Assembly: GCA_902609535.1 (NCBI GenBank)
Contig: CACLSF010000001.1
Coordinates: 1-64,000 of the forward strand
DNA length: 64,000 bases
Direction of reading: 5' to 3'
Source: an uncultured Pelagibacteraceae bacterium
GTDB taxonomy: Bacteria > Pseudomonadota > Alphaproteobacteria > Pelagibacterales > Pelagibacteraceae
Positions 9,781 through 18,592 of this stretch are shown piece by piece. The first letter of the stretch is position 1. Every line of letters starts with the position of its first letter. Below the pieces are notes generated by a model, which saw nothing but the letters and a program-made list of their open reading frames with translations, was not told the DNA's origin and did not search any database. The position numbers and the translations under genes were made by a program.

Positions 9781-10596
9781 ATGATTAAACAAGCCATTAT
9801 TCCACTTGCTGGTTTAGGTACAAGACTTTTGCCACTAACCAGTGTTTTTGCTAAAGAGCTTTTACCTATAAATGGAAAGCCTGGAATTGAGTATATTCTT
9901 GATGAATGCATTGAGGCTGGCATTACAGAAATAATCTTCATTATTTCTAAAAAAAAAGAAATGATAAAGAGTTATTTTTATAATGATAAATTTTACAAAT
10001 CATTAATTAAAAAGAAAAAAGATCAACGAATAATTAAAGAATACAAAAAAATTTTAAAGTATAAAAAAAAAATTAAATTTGTTTATCAAAATAAACCCTT
10101 AGGTACAGGTGATGCTGTTTTAAAAACCAAAAAATTTATTAAAAATAAATATTTTTTAATGCTCCTTCCAGATGACTTAATTATGAAAAAGAATTGCTCA
10201 AAAGATATGATCAAAATACATAAAAAATATAAAGCCTCTGTAATGGCAAGTATGACAGTCAGCAAAAATAATGTAAATCGTTGGGGTATATATTCTTCAT
10301 CCAAAAAACTTAATAACCAGAATTTTATAATTTCAGATGTTATTGAAAAACCAAATACTAAAGAAGCTCCATCAAACAATGCTGTAATTGGAAGATATAT
10401 ACTATGCAAGGATATATTTAAAATTCTTAAAAAACAAAAAAAAGGCAAAGGTGGTGAAATTCATATTACTGACTCAATTAAAACAATGATTGAAAATAAA
10501 TCATTATTCATTGGTCATAAATTTTCAGGAAAATATTTAGATTGTGGTTCTATGAGTGGTTATATTAATTCAACGTTAGAAATTGCAAAATTATGA
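9781..10596 (+). CDS. galU: UTP-glucose-1-phosphate uridylyltransferase
   Basis: Makes UDP-glucose from UTP and glucose-1-phosphate for surface polysaccharide synthesis. The 271-residue nucleotidyltransferase starts with AIIPLAGLGTRLLPLTSVFA and KELLPINGKPGIEYILDE, and contains LGTGDAVLKTKKF and FLMLLPDDLI. The KYLDCGSMSGYINSTLE end is typical of the GalU family. Its stop overlaps the ugd start by four bases (ATGA), so the two are coupled and supply UDP-glucose then UDP-glucuronate. Confidence 0.93.
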   Translation: MIKQAIIPLAGLGTRLLPLTSVFAKELLPINGKPGIEYILDECIEAGITEIIFIISKKKEMIKSYFYNDKFYKSLIKKKKDQRIIKEYKKILKYKKKIKFVYQNKPLGTGDAVLKTKKFIKNKYFLMLLPDDLIMKKNCSKDMIKIHKKYKASVMASMTVSKNNVNRWGIYSSSKKLNNQNFIISDVIEKPNTKEAPSNNAVIGRYILCKDIFKILKKQKKGKGGEIHITDSIKTMIENKSLFIGHKFSGKYLDCGSMSGYINSTLEIAKL

Positions 10597-11888
10597 AAAT
10601 ATGTGTGATTGGATCAGGTTATGTAGGGTTAGTCAGTGGAGCATGTTTTGCTGAACTTGGTAACAATGTCATTTGTGTAGATAAAAACCTAGATAAAATA
10701 TCTAATCTGAAGAATGGAGTAATTCCAATTTACGAACCTGGATTAGAAGAATTAATTCAAAGAAACGTAATGCAAAAAAGACTTCAATTTTCAACAAATA
10801 TTTCAAAGTCAATTATAAAATCAGATATTATATTTATATGTGTTGGCACTCCAACAAAAATTAAATCTAACGAAGCAGATCTAAAATATATATTTCAAGT
10901 AGTAAAAGATTTAAAAAAGAATTTAAACAAATATAAAATAATCGTTACTAAATCTACAGTACCAGTTACTACTTGTGATAAAATTCAAAAATTATTAACA
11001 ACTAAAACAAATAAAAAATTATTTGATGTTGTTTCCAATCCAGAATTTTTAAGGGAAGGCGAGGCTATCAGAGATTTTATGTTTCCTGATCGAGTTGTAG
11101 TTGGAACAAATAGTAAAAAAGCTAATATTATTTTAAAAAATTTATATTCTCCAATTATTAAAAAAAAAGGTAGATATTTTAATACATCAAGACGTGCAGC
11201 AGAGGTTATAAAATATGCAGCTAATGCATTTCTAGCAACAAAAATTACATTTATTAATGAAATTGCAAATTTATGTGAAAAACTTAACGTTGACGTTACC
11301 GATGTTTCGTTAGGTATTGGAACTGATGAAAGAATAGGAGCAAGATTTTTAAGAGCTGGGCCAGGTTACGGTGGTTCTTGCTTTCCAAAAGATACACGTG
11401 CTTTAGTTTCTACCTCAAAAAAATTTAAAACTAATCTATCTATTGTTAAGTCAACAATTTACTCTAATGACACTAGGTACAAACATTTATTAACTAAAAT
11501 TAAAGAAATATTAAATAATAACCTGAATAATAAGAAAATTACTTTTTTAGGTGTTACTTTTAAGGCTGGTACTGATGATATGAGAGACTCAGCTTCGCTA
11601 AAATTAATACCATATTTGATAAAAAAGGGTTCAAAAGTTTCATATTATGAACCCACAGGTATTAAAAATGTTTTTGATAAAAAAAAAGTAATCTATTTTA
11701 ATAATATAAAAGATGCATGTAAAAATAGTGACCTTATAATTATTAATACAGAGTGGAATGAGTTTAAGCAGCTAAACTTTAATAGGTTGAATAACAAGAA
11801 GAAATTTAAGATTTATGACTTAAGAAATTTATATTCACCCTCAAAAATGAAAAATAAAAATATCAAATATTTTAGTATAGGTAGATAA
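10593..11888 (+). CDS. ugd: UDP-glucose 6-dehydrogenase
   Basis: Oxidises UDP-glucose to UDP-glucuronate with two NAD+. The 431-residue product has the N-terminal Rossmann motif MKICVIGSGYVGLVSGACF, the central helix with NPEFLREGEAIRDFMFPDRV, and the catalytic-cysteine motif PGYGGSCFPKDTRAL; the C-terminal domain has FLGVTFKAGTDDMRDSASL. Length and order are canonical. It is coupled to galU upstream and ends one base before the convergent RidA-family gene. Confidence 0.96.
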   Translation: MKICVIGSGYVGLVSGACFAELGNNVICVDKNLDKISNLKNGVIPIYEPGLEELIQRNVMQKRLQFSTNISKSIIKSDIIFICVGTPTKIKSNEADLKYIFQVVKDLKKNLNKYKIIVTKSTVPVTTCDKIQKLLTTKTNKKLFDVVSNPEFLREGEAIRDFMFPDRVVVGTNSKKANIILKNLYSPIIKKKGRYFNTSRRAAEVIKYAANAFLATKITFINEIANLCEKLNVDVTDVSLGIGTDERIGARFLRAGPGYGGSCFPKDTRALVSTSKKFKTNLSIVKSTIYSNDTRYKHLLTKIKEILNNNLNNKKITFLGVTFKAGTDDMRDSASLKLIPYLIKKGSKVSYYEPTGIKNVFDKKKVIYFNNIKDACKNSDLIIINTEWNEFKQLNFNRLNNKKKFKIYDLRNLYSPSKMKNKNIKYFSIGR

Positions 11889-12350
11889 TTAATTGATCTC
11901 AAATATAGCATCAACTTCAACTGCAACGCCTAAAGGCAAACTATTAGTGCTCACAGCAGCTCGTGTATGGGTGCCATTATCACCAAATACATCTTTAATT
12001 AAGTCTGATGCTCCATTAATTACTTTCGGTTGTTCGATAAAGTCATCAGTTGAATTAACAAAACCTGTTAATTTAATACATGATTTAATTTTTGATAAAT
12101 CATATGAGCATGCTTTTTTAGCCTGAGCAATTATATTTAATGCACATCTTTGTGCTGCTTTGTAAGCTTGTTCTGTATTTAAGTCTTTTCCAACTTTCCC
12201 CTTAATTAATTGTCCATCTGCATCTATTGATATTTGTCCTGATATATAAAGTAAGTTACCAGAAATTTTTGTGGCAACATATGAACCAACAGGATCAGTT
12301 GCTTTTGGCAAAACTAAACCCATTTCTTTTATTTTTGCATCAACAGACAT
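11889..12350 (-). CDS. RidA/YjgF-family protein (YjgF-like, TdcF-type branch)
   Basis: A 153-residue member of the RidA/YER057c/UK114 superfamily, trimeric proteins that often hydrolyse reactive enamine/imine intermediates. It contains LLYISGQISIDADG, the central helix EQAYKAAQRCALNIIAQ, and the C-terminal RAAVSTNSLPLGVAVEVDAI with the conserved arginine. The longer N-terminus places it outside the archetypal 128-residue RidA group, so deaminase activity is not assured. Its start overlaps the topA stop by one base, so it ends the pyrB-pyrC-plsY-topA run. Confidence 0.88.
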   Translation of the reverse strand: MSVDAKIKEMGLVLPKATDPVGSYVATKISGNLLYISGQISIDADGQLIKGKVGKDLNTEQAYKAAQRCALNIIAQAKKACSYDLSKIKSCIKLTGFVNSTDDFIEQPKVINGASDLIKDVFGDNGTHTRAAVSTNSLPLGVAVEVDAIFEIN

Positions 12351-14911
12351 TATTTACCTTTCTTTTTCTTTTTATTCTTATCGTACTCTTTTCTTTTCTC
12401 AATTAAAATAAGAGCTTCCTCCATTGTTAATTCAATTGGGTCTTTTTCTTCAGGAATAGTAGCGTTTAATGATTTGTATTTTATATAAGGCCCATATTGA
12501 CCTTTCATAATCCTTACTGGTTTTTTATCTTCTGGGTGTTCACCGAGATCTTTAATCAAAGATGATGTAATTCTTCCAGGTTTTGCCTCAGCTATTAGAG
12601 TTACGGCTCTATTAAGACCAATGCTAAATATTTCTTCAACATTCTCTAAACGAGCCGATTTATTTTCACACTTTAAATATGGTCCAAAACGACCAACATT
12701 TACAGTAATATCTTTATCATTTTCAGGGTTTTTACCTAAACTAATTGGAAGTGAGCATAAATACTTGGCTCTACCTAAATCTATACTTTTGATATCAATT
12801 CCTTTCGGTATAGATACGTTTTTCATATTATTATCTTCTTTTTTTAATTTTTTCTTTTTCTTTTTAGTTTCTTCAAAATCATTTAATTCTTTTTCATATT
12901 GAAGATAGGGACCAAATCTTCCATTTTTTAAATATATCTCTTTACCACTATCATTTTGACCAATTAATTTTGGTTCTATTAAAGTCAATTGTTGAGCAGC
13001 TTTAGACTTTGAAAGAGGTCTTGTAAACTTACAATCTGGATAGTTTGAACATCCGATAAAAGCACCACCTCGAAAACTATTTTTTAAACTTAATTGACCA
13101 CTATCACATATTTTACATTTTCTGTTGATTTTTCCATCTTTATCAACTTCAAAGATTAATGAGCCTAAACTTTCGTTAAGCATATCTAAGACTTCTCTAG
13201 TACGTTTTTCTTTAACGTCTGCTACATTCAAGTTAAAATCTCTCCAAAATTCCTCCAAAACCTTAATCCAATTTTCTTTACCAGCTGTTATATCGTCTAA
13301 TTGATCTTCCAATTTTGCAGTGAAATCATAATCCACATATTTTGAAAATAATTTTTCAAGAAAAGCGGAGAGCAATTTCCCCCTATCAGTTGGAAAAAAT
13401 CTTTTGTTTTCTATGTCTGCATAACCTCTATTTGAAATAACTGAAATTATACTTGCATATGTTGAAGGTCTTCCAATTCCTAATTCTTCTAATTTTTTAA
13501 CAAGACTTGCTTCTGAATATCTTGGTGGTGGTTGAGTAAAATGTTGCTCATCCGTAAAGTCTTTAAACTCTACTTCACCTTTTACAACATCTGGCAATAT
13601 GTTTTCATCATCTTTTTTTTCATCTATTTTTGAAACCTTCAAAAAACCATCAAATTTTAAAGTTGAACCACTAGCCTTACATATATTTTTATTATCTTCT
13701 GATGTAATTGTTATAGTTTTTCTATCAAATTTTGCTGACTCCATTTGTGAAGATAATGACCTTGACCAAATCAAATTATAAAGTTTGTATTGATCTGCGC
13801 TTAAATATTTTTTCATATCTTCAGGTACTCTACTAATCTCCGTTGGTCTGATAGCTTCATGAGCTTCTTGTGCATTTTTTGCCTTTTTACCTGAATAATT
13901 TAAAGGGGCGGGCGGCAAATATGTTTCACCATAATTTTGAGTAATGAAATTCCTAAAAGAAGCTACAGCATCTTTTGACATATTAGTTCCATCTGTACGC
14001 ATATAAGTAATTAATCCAACGGTTTCACCATCAATATCTATACCTTGATAAAGTCTTTGGGCAATTTGCATTGTTCTAGAGGCTCCAAAACCCAGTTTGC
14101 TTGACGATGTTTGTTGTAAAGTAGAAGTAGTAAAAGGACCAGAAGGGTTTCGTGTATAAATTTTAGATATTATATCTGTAATATTATATTTTTTATTTTT
14201 AATTAAATCTAAAGCATTATTAATATCTTCTTTATTTTTAAATGAGAATTTCTCAATTTTTGTACCATCTAATTGATTAATAGATGTATTTATTTCTAAA
14301 TTTTCCTTCGTTAAGAAATTTAAGTTAAGTGTCCAAAATTCCTCTGGTTTAAAAACTTCTATTTCGTGTTCCCTCTCAGTTAGCAATCTAAGAGCAACAG
14401 ATTGAACTCTTCCTGCTGATTTAGATCCTGGTAATTTTGTCCATAGAATTGGTGATATATTAAAACCTACTAAATAGTCCAGTGCTCTTCTTGCCATGTA
14501 AGCATCTACAAGTTCATTTTCTATATTTCTTGGATTATCTATCCCATTTGTTACAGCTTTTTTTGTTATTTCATTAAAAACTACACGTTCTATTTTTTTA
14601 TCTTTAAGAAGTTTTTTCTCATTTAAAAACTCTTTGACGTGCCAAGCAATTGCTTCACCTTCTCGATCAGGGTCAGTAGCTAAAATAATTTTTTCTGAAT
14701 TTTTTGCTGTATCGGTAATTTCTTTTAAATATTTTTTTGAGAAACTATCTACTTCCCAAATCATTTTAAAAGAATTTTCTGGATCGACAGAACCATTTTT
14801 TGAAGGAAGGTCTCTAATATGACCATAACTTGCTAAAACAGTATAATCTGAACCTAGATATTTATTTATAGTTTTAGCTTTTGCAGGACTTTCAACAATT
14901 ACAAGATTCAT
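12350..14911 (-). CDS. topA: DNA topoisomerase I
   Basis: Relaxes negative supercoils through single-strand passage. The 853-residue product has the Toprim domain (residues 1-120; DPDRE metal site at 80-84), the catalytic tyrosine Tyr303 in LITYMRTDGTNMS, and the RPSTYASIISVI segment. After residue 590 come one four-cysteine zinc ribbon (CKIC...GCSNYPDC) and a string of GPYLK(C/Y)-type Toprim-associated repeats used for DNA binding. It lies 37 bases downstream of plsY. Confidence 0.97.
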   Translation of the reverse strand: MNLVIVESPAKAKTINKYLGSDYTVLASYGHIRDLPSKNGSVDPENSFKMIWEVDSFSKKYLKEITDTAKNSEKIILATDPDREGEAIAWHVKEFLNEKKLLKDKKIERVVFNEITKKAVTNGIDNPRNIENELVDAYMARRALDYLVGFNISPILWTKLPGSKSAGRVQSVALRLLTEREHEIEVFKPEEFWTLNLNFLTKENLEINTSINQLDGTKIEKFSFKNKEDINNALDLIKNKKYNITDIISKIYTRNPSGPFTTSTLQQTSSSKLGFGASRTMQIAQRLYQGIDIDGETVGLITYMRTDGTNMSKDAVASFRNFITQNYGETYLPPAPLNYSGKKAKNAQEAHEAIRPTEISRVPEDMKKYLSADQYKLYNLIWSRSLSSQMESAKFDRKTITITSEDNKNICKASGSTLKFDGFLKVSKIDEKKDDENILPDVVKGEVEFKDFTDEQHFTQPPPRYSEASLVKKLEELGIGRPSTYASIISVISNRGYADIENKRFFPTDRGKLLSAFLEKLFSKYVDYDFTAKLEDQLDDITAGKENWIKVLEEFWRDFNLNVADVKEKRTREVLDMLNESLGSLIFEVDKDGKINRKCKICDSGQLSLKNSFRGGAFIGCSNYPDCKFTRPLSKSKAAQQLTLIEPKLIGQNDSGKEIYLKNGRFGPYLQYEKELNDFEETKKKKKKLKKEDNNMKNVSIPKGIDIKSIDLGRAKYLCSLPISLGKNPENDKDITVNVGRFGPYLKCENKSARLENVEEIFSIGLNRAVTLIAEAKPGRITSSLIKDLGEHPEDKKPVRIMKGQYGPYIKYKSLNATIPEEKDPIELTMEEALILIEKRKEYDKNKKKKKGK

Positions 14912-14948
14912 TATTAGTCAAACTACTTATAACTATTAATCTGTCAAA

Positions 14949-15524
14949 TTAATAAATTTTACTCTTGGTTTCTTCTTTGTTTATTAATCTTTTTATATTT
15001 TCTCTATGTGTATAAAAAATTAAAACAAACATAATAATGAAAAAAATTATGTTACCCTGATCAATGATTACTAAGTAGATTGGTATTGAAATTGAAGCAA
15101 ACAATGAGGATAGAGATGAATATTTTGATATTAAAAAAGTTAAAATCCAAATAGTTCCAAAAACTAATGCGTAATAAATATTTATTGAAATCAAAATTCC
15201 AACAAATGTTGCAACACCTTTTCCACCTTTAAATTTTAGCCAAACAGGGAACAAATGTCCTAAAAATGCACAAAGTGCAGATATATAAACTAAATCAGGA
15301 TAATTGAACTTTATATAGACAACAGGCACAACAGCTTTTGCTATATCTAAAACAAGTGTTAAATAACCCAATGACTTATTGCCAGTTCTTAAAACATTTG
15401 TGGCACCAATATTTCCTGATCCTACATTTCTAATATCCTTTTTAAGTAAAATTTTTGTGAATAGATATCCAAAAGGTATAGAGCCAAATAGATAAGATAC
15501 CAAAGCTGTTATAATATAATCCAT
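14949..15524 (-). CDS. plsY: Glycerol-3-phosphate acyltransferase PlsY
   Basis: Integral membrane enzyme that transfers an acyl group from acyl phosphate to glycerol-3-phosphate, the first acylation in phospholipid synthesis. The 191-residue product has about five hydrophobic segments and the three PlsY motifs: SIPFGYLFTKIL, VGSGNIGATNVLRTGNK, and KFKGGKGVATFVG. Length is typical. The ATG overlaps the pyrC stop by one base, indicating coupling with the pyrimidine genes upstream. Confidence 0.95.
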   Translation of the reverse strand: MDYIITALVSYLFGSIPFGYLFTKILLKKDIRNVGSGNIGATNVLRTGNKSLGYLTLVLDIAKAVVPVVYIKFNYPDLVYISALCAFLGHLFPVWLKFKGGKGVATFVGILISINIYYALVFGTIWILTFLISKYSSLSSLFASISIPIYLVIIDQGNIIFFIIMFVLIFYTHRENIKRLINKEETKSKIY

Positions 15525-16813
15525 TATTCAGATTTAAATAATTCTTCACCATTAACAAATGTACTTATAACTTTACCTTGAAGTTTTTTGTCTTCAATAG
15601 GGGTATTCTTTGATTTTGATATTAATTTATCTTTTCTAACAACCCAAGGTTTATTTATATCTACAATACAAAAATCAGCATCATTTCCTGTCGATAAGTT
15701 ACCTTTATTTATTTTAAGTATTTCTGCAGGTTTTGATGTTAAAGCTTTTATTATAGTTTCCAAATCAACCGATCCATTATGATATAATTCTAAGCTTAAG
15801 GGCAATAAAGTTTCAATTCCAGATGCTCCAGTTTCTGCTTGAGCAAAAGTTAATCTTTTATTTTCTTCATCCTCTGGTTTATGATCAGAAACAATAACAT
15901 CAATTGTTTCATCATTTAATCCCTGAACTAAAGCGTTTCTATCAGTTTCTGTTCTTAAAGGAGGTGATAATTTTAAAAAAGTTTTGAAATCACCAATGTC
16001 ATTTTCATTTAATGATAAATTGTTTATCGAAACACCACAGCTGAAGTTTAATTTATTTTTTCTTTCTCTGATTATATCTACAGAGTTTGCAGATGAAATC
16101 TGAGATATATGATACCTACAACTATTATATTCTAACAATGTTAAGTCTCTTTCTATAATTAACAATTCAGCGCTTATTGGAATCCCTTGGAGACCGAGTT
16201 TTGTTGCCATGATACCATCATTAATCATTCCATCTTTTGATAATTCTGCATCTTCAGCATGTTGTATTATTAAGGATTTTAAATCTGATGCTGAATTCAT
16301 AATCCTATTCATAATTCTAGGATTTTGAATTGTTTTTACCCCATCTGTGAAACCAATTATTCCTTTACTCTGTAATAAACCAAATTCAGTCATATTTTCT
16401 CCTTCTGCTTTTACTGTTAATGCAGCCGTTGGATAAATATTAATTTTTGACTTATCTCTTCCTCTTCTTTTAAGAAAATCAACTATTGAAACATTATCAA
16501 TTACTGGGTTTGTATTAGGCATTGTAACAACTGATGTTACGCCACCTGATAAAGCAGCCTCACTAAGGGTTCTAAAATTCTCCTTGTACTCATATCCTGG
16601 TTCACCAACAAAAACTCGCATATCTACAATGCCTGGAAATATATATTTTCCATTTAAATCTATTACTTTTTCTCTAGAAGGAATGTTATTAGCATTTACT
16701 TTTTTTCCAACAGCTTCAATTTTTCCATTTTCTCCAATTATTATTCCTCCAATTTCATTCAAAGAGTTATAAGGATCTATTATATTTGCATTTATAAAGT
16801 ATTTTTTTTTCAT
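15524..16813 (-). CDS. pyrC: Dihydroorotase-family protein with altered metal-binding motif
   Basis: Amidohydrolase of the class I dihydroorotase group, 429 residues, encoded directly after pyrB. Dihydroorotase cyclises carbamoyl-aspartate in pyrimidine synthesis. The frame shows GEPGYEYKENFRTLSEAAL, TMPNTNPVIDN, the later ligands IIQHAEDAEL and CRYHISQISSA, and IVSDHKPEDEE. However, the N-terminal HxHxREPG zinc motif is replaced by RVFVGEPG at residues 66-73, so both motif histidines and the substrate-binding arginine are missing. It may be a non-catalytic partner of PyrB, as the PyrC-like proteins of Pseudomonas are, or a variant enzyme. It starts one base after pyrB. Confidence 0.85.
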   Translation of the reverse strand: MKKKYFINANIIDPYNSLNEIGGIIIGENGKIEAVGKKVNANNIPSREKVIDLNGKYIFPGIVDMRVFVGEPGYEYKENFRTLSEAALSGGVTSVVTMPNTNPVIDNVSIVDFLKRRGRDKSKINIYPTAALTVKAEGENMTEFGLLQSKGIIGFTDGVKTIQNPRIMNRIMNSASDLKSLIIQHAEDAELSKDGMINDGIMATKLGLQGIPISAELLIIERDLTLLEYNSCRYHISQISSANSVDIIRERKNKLNFSCGVSINNLSLNENDIGDFKTFLKLSPPLRTETDRNALVQGLNDETIDVIVSDHKPEDEENKRLTFAQAETGASGIETLLPLSLELYHNGSVDLETIIKALTSKPAEILKINKGNLSTGNDADFCIVDINKPWVVRKDKLISKSKNTPIEDKKLQGKVISTFVNGEELFKSE

Positions 16814-17756
16814 TTATTCACAAAAAATCTTTAAGCAGGCCATCCTTACTGCTACACCTAATTCAACTTGTTCTTTTATTACACTTTTATTTATATCGTC
16901 TGCTAAGTTTGTATCAATTTCAATTCCTCTATTCATTGGTCCTGGATGCATTATTAAAGCATCCTCTTTGGCATATTGAATTTTATCAGGTGTTAAGCCA
17001 TAATACTCATAGTATTCTCTGTTGGATGATAGAAATGAGCTTGTCATTCTTTCATTTTGTAATCTTAACATCATTACTATATCGCAATCTTTAACACCTT
17101 TTTTCATGTCAGAAAAAATATTTACACCAAATTTTTCAATTTCATTTGGCATCAAATTTGTAGGGGCCACGATATTTACTTCTGCACCCAACATGTTTAG
17201 AAGATAAATATTTGATCTTGCTACTCTTGAATGTAGTATATCTCCACATATTGCAATTTTAAGACCTTCTATTTTTTTTCTTCTATTTATAATTGTTAAA
17301 GCATCCAATAATGCCTGGGTTGGATGCTCTCTTCTACCATCACCTGCGTTTAGTACTGCACAATTAACTTTTTGAGATAGAAGGTTACAAGCACCTGAGT
17401 CTTGATGTCTTATTACAATAATGTCTGGATGCATTGCATTTAAGGTCATAGCTGTATCTATTAATGTTTCACCTTTTTTGATAGCAGAATTTGTAATATT
17501 CATTGACATTACATCTGCACCTAACCTTTTTCCTGCTAATTCAAATGAGCTTTGAGTTCTCGTTGATGGTTCAAAAAATAAGTTTATTTGAGTTTTACCT
17601 TTTAAAACATCTAGTTTTTTTATTTTTACTTTTATTTAATTCTATAAATTTTGAGGCTTCATTGAGGATGGTTTTAACATCAGCAACAGATAAATCTTGT
17701 ATACCTAATAAGTGTTTTTGAGATATTTTAATAGCTTTTTGGGATTTACTTGCCAT
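16814..17756 (-). pseudogene. pyrB: Aspartate carbamoyltransferase catalytic subunit, split by a one-base frameshift
   Basis: Catalyses carbamoyl phosphate + aspartate to carbamoyl-aspartate. Two frames together make a complete protein. The first, from the ATG at 17756, encodes MASKSQKAIKISQKHLLGIQ and runs into a stop at 17595. The second frame is open from 17614 and encodes LDVLKGKTQ, the carbamoyl-phosphate motif [34 protein letters not shown] and [10 protein letters not shown], ending at 16814. Removing one base from the run of seven A (T on the plus strand, 17615-17621) joins them into 313 residues, the usual family length. All catalytic motifs survive, so this is a sequencing error, a fresh mutation, or a slippage-corrected gene; an ordinary decayed pseudogene is less likely. 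Confidence 0.85.
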
Positions 17757-17798
17757 TAAAATTAACTCTATAACTATATAGTATTTACTATGCAACCA

Positions 17799-18254
17799 TT
17801 AATTTTGAATAAAATCTAAAGCACCTTGCAAAATAAAAGCAGCTGCAAACTTATCAATATTTTTCTCCCTTTTACTGACATTTATATCTAATTCGCTTGA
17901 TAAATTGAAAGCCCCAACTGTTGATAATCTTTCATCCCATAAAGATACAGGAATATCAATTTTATTTGAAATATTGATTGCTGTATCTTTTACTGATTGT
18001 GAAGATTTTCCGTAGGTGCCATCCATATTTATTGGATTTCCTATAATTATTCCTTTGATGTCATTTTCTGTAATAATACTTTCTAGTTCATCAATTAGTT
18101 TACCTTGTTTAGATTTATCAAAGGTTTGAAGGGGAGTGGCAATTTTTTGATTATAATCACTTATTGCAATCCCAATCCTTTTTGAGCCTAAATCTATACC
18201 CAATAATCTTGAACCACTTGATAATTTGTTTTTGAATTCATTAATTGTGATCAT
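17799..18254 (-). CDS. ruvX: YqgF/RuvX family nuclease, pre-16S rRNA processing
   Basis: RNase H-fold nuclease; the E. coli homologue (YqgF) takes part in 16S rRNA 5' maturation and was once called a putative Holliday-junction resolvase. The 151-residue product has LLGIDLGSKRIGIAISD near residue 17, GIIIGNPINMDGTYGKSS, and WDERLSTVGAF, the three motifs that carry the acidic active-site residues; the final acidic residue falls in KREKNIDKFAAAFILQ. It lies upstream of pyrB in the same direction and diverges from gatC. Confidence 0.9.
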   Translation of the reverse strand: MITINEFKNKLSSGSRLLGIDLGSKRIGIAISDYNQKIATPLQTFDKSKQGKLIDELESIITENDIKGIIIGNPINMDGTYGKSSQSVKDTAINISNKIDIPVSLWDERLSTVGAFNLSSELDINVSKREKNIDKFAAAFILQGALDFIQN

Positions 18255-18304
18255 ATTGTATATTTTTAACTTAAGTGTTACTTTGCGACATTATTTTTTA
18301 CCAT

Positions 18305-18592
18305 ATGACAATAGATCTTAAAACTGTAAAACACATATCAAAATTAGCAAGGATCTCGCTTGAAGAGAAAAAAGCTGAAAAATTGGCAGATGATATGAAT
18401 TCTATATTTGAATTTATTGAAAAATTAAACGAGCTAAAAACTGAGAATGTAGAACCATTAGCCTCTATAGCTAAAACAACTTTAAGATTCAGAGAAGATA
18501 AAATAACAAGCGACAATATAAGAGAAAAGATTCTTAAAAATTCTCCTGAAAAAAATGATGATTTTTTTGTTGTCCCGAAAGTAGTTGAGTAA
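18305..18592 (+). CDS. gatC: Asp-tRNA(Asn)/Glu-tRNA(Gln) amidotransferase subunit C
   Basis: Small stabilising subunit of GatCAB, which amidates misacylated Glu-tRNA(Gln) and Asp-tRNA(Asn). I start it at the ATG at 18305 ([17 protein letters not shown]), giving 95 residues, the normal family length; an upstream in-frame start at 18275 would add a non-conserved leader. The protein has the helix [20 protein letters not shown] and the C-terminal [18 protein letters not shown] block. The stop overlaps the gatA start by one base. Confidence 0.94.
   Translation: MTIDLKTVKHISKLARISLEEKKAEKLADDMNSIFEFIEKLNELKTENVEPLASIAKTTLRFREDKITSDNIREKILKNSPEKNDDFFVVPKVVE

Noticed and set aside
10086-10448. A 120-codon minus-strand frame inside galU
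   Set aside because: It is fully covered by the well-supported galU frame and its translation is hydrophobic low-complexity with no family pattern; a shadow frame.
12621-12902. A 93-codon plus-strand frame opposite topA
   Set aside because: It lies on the complement of the topA zinc-ribbon and repeat region and is rich in Phe/Ser from AAA/GAA-type codons read backwards; not a gene.
17503-17721. A plus-strand frame across the pyrB junction
   Set aside because: It covers the region where the pyrB halves meet but shows no motif; the minus-strand pyrB explanation accounts for the sequence.
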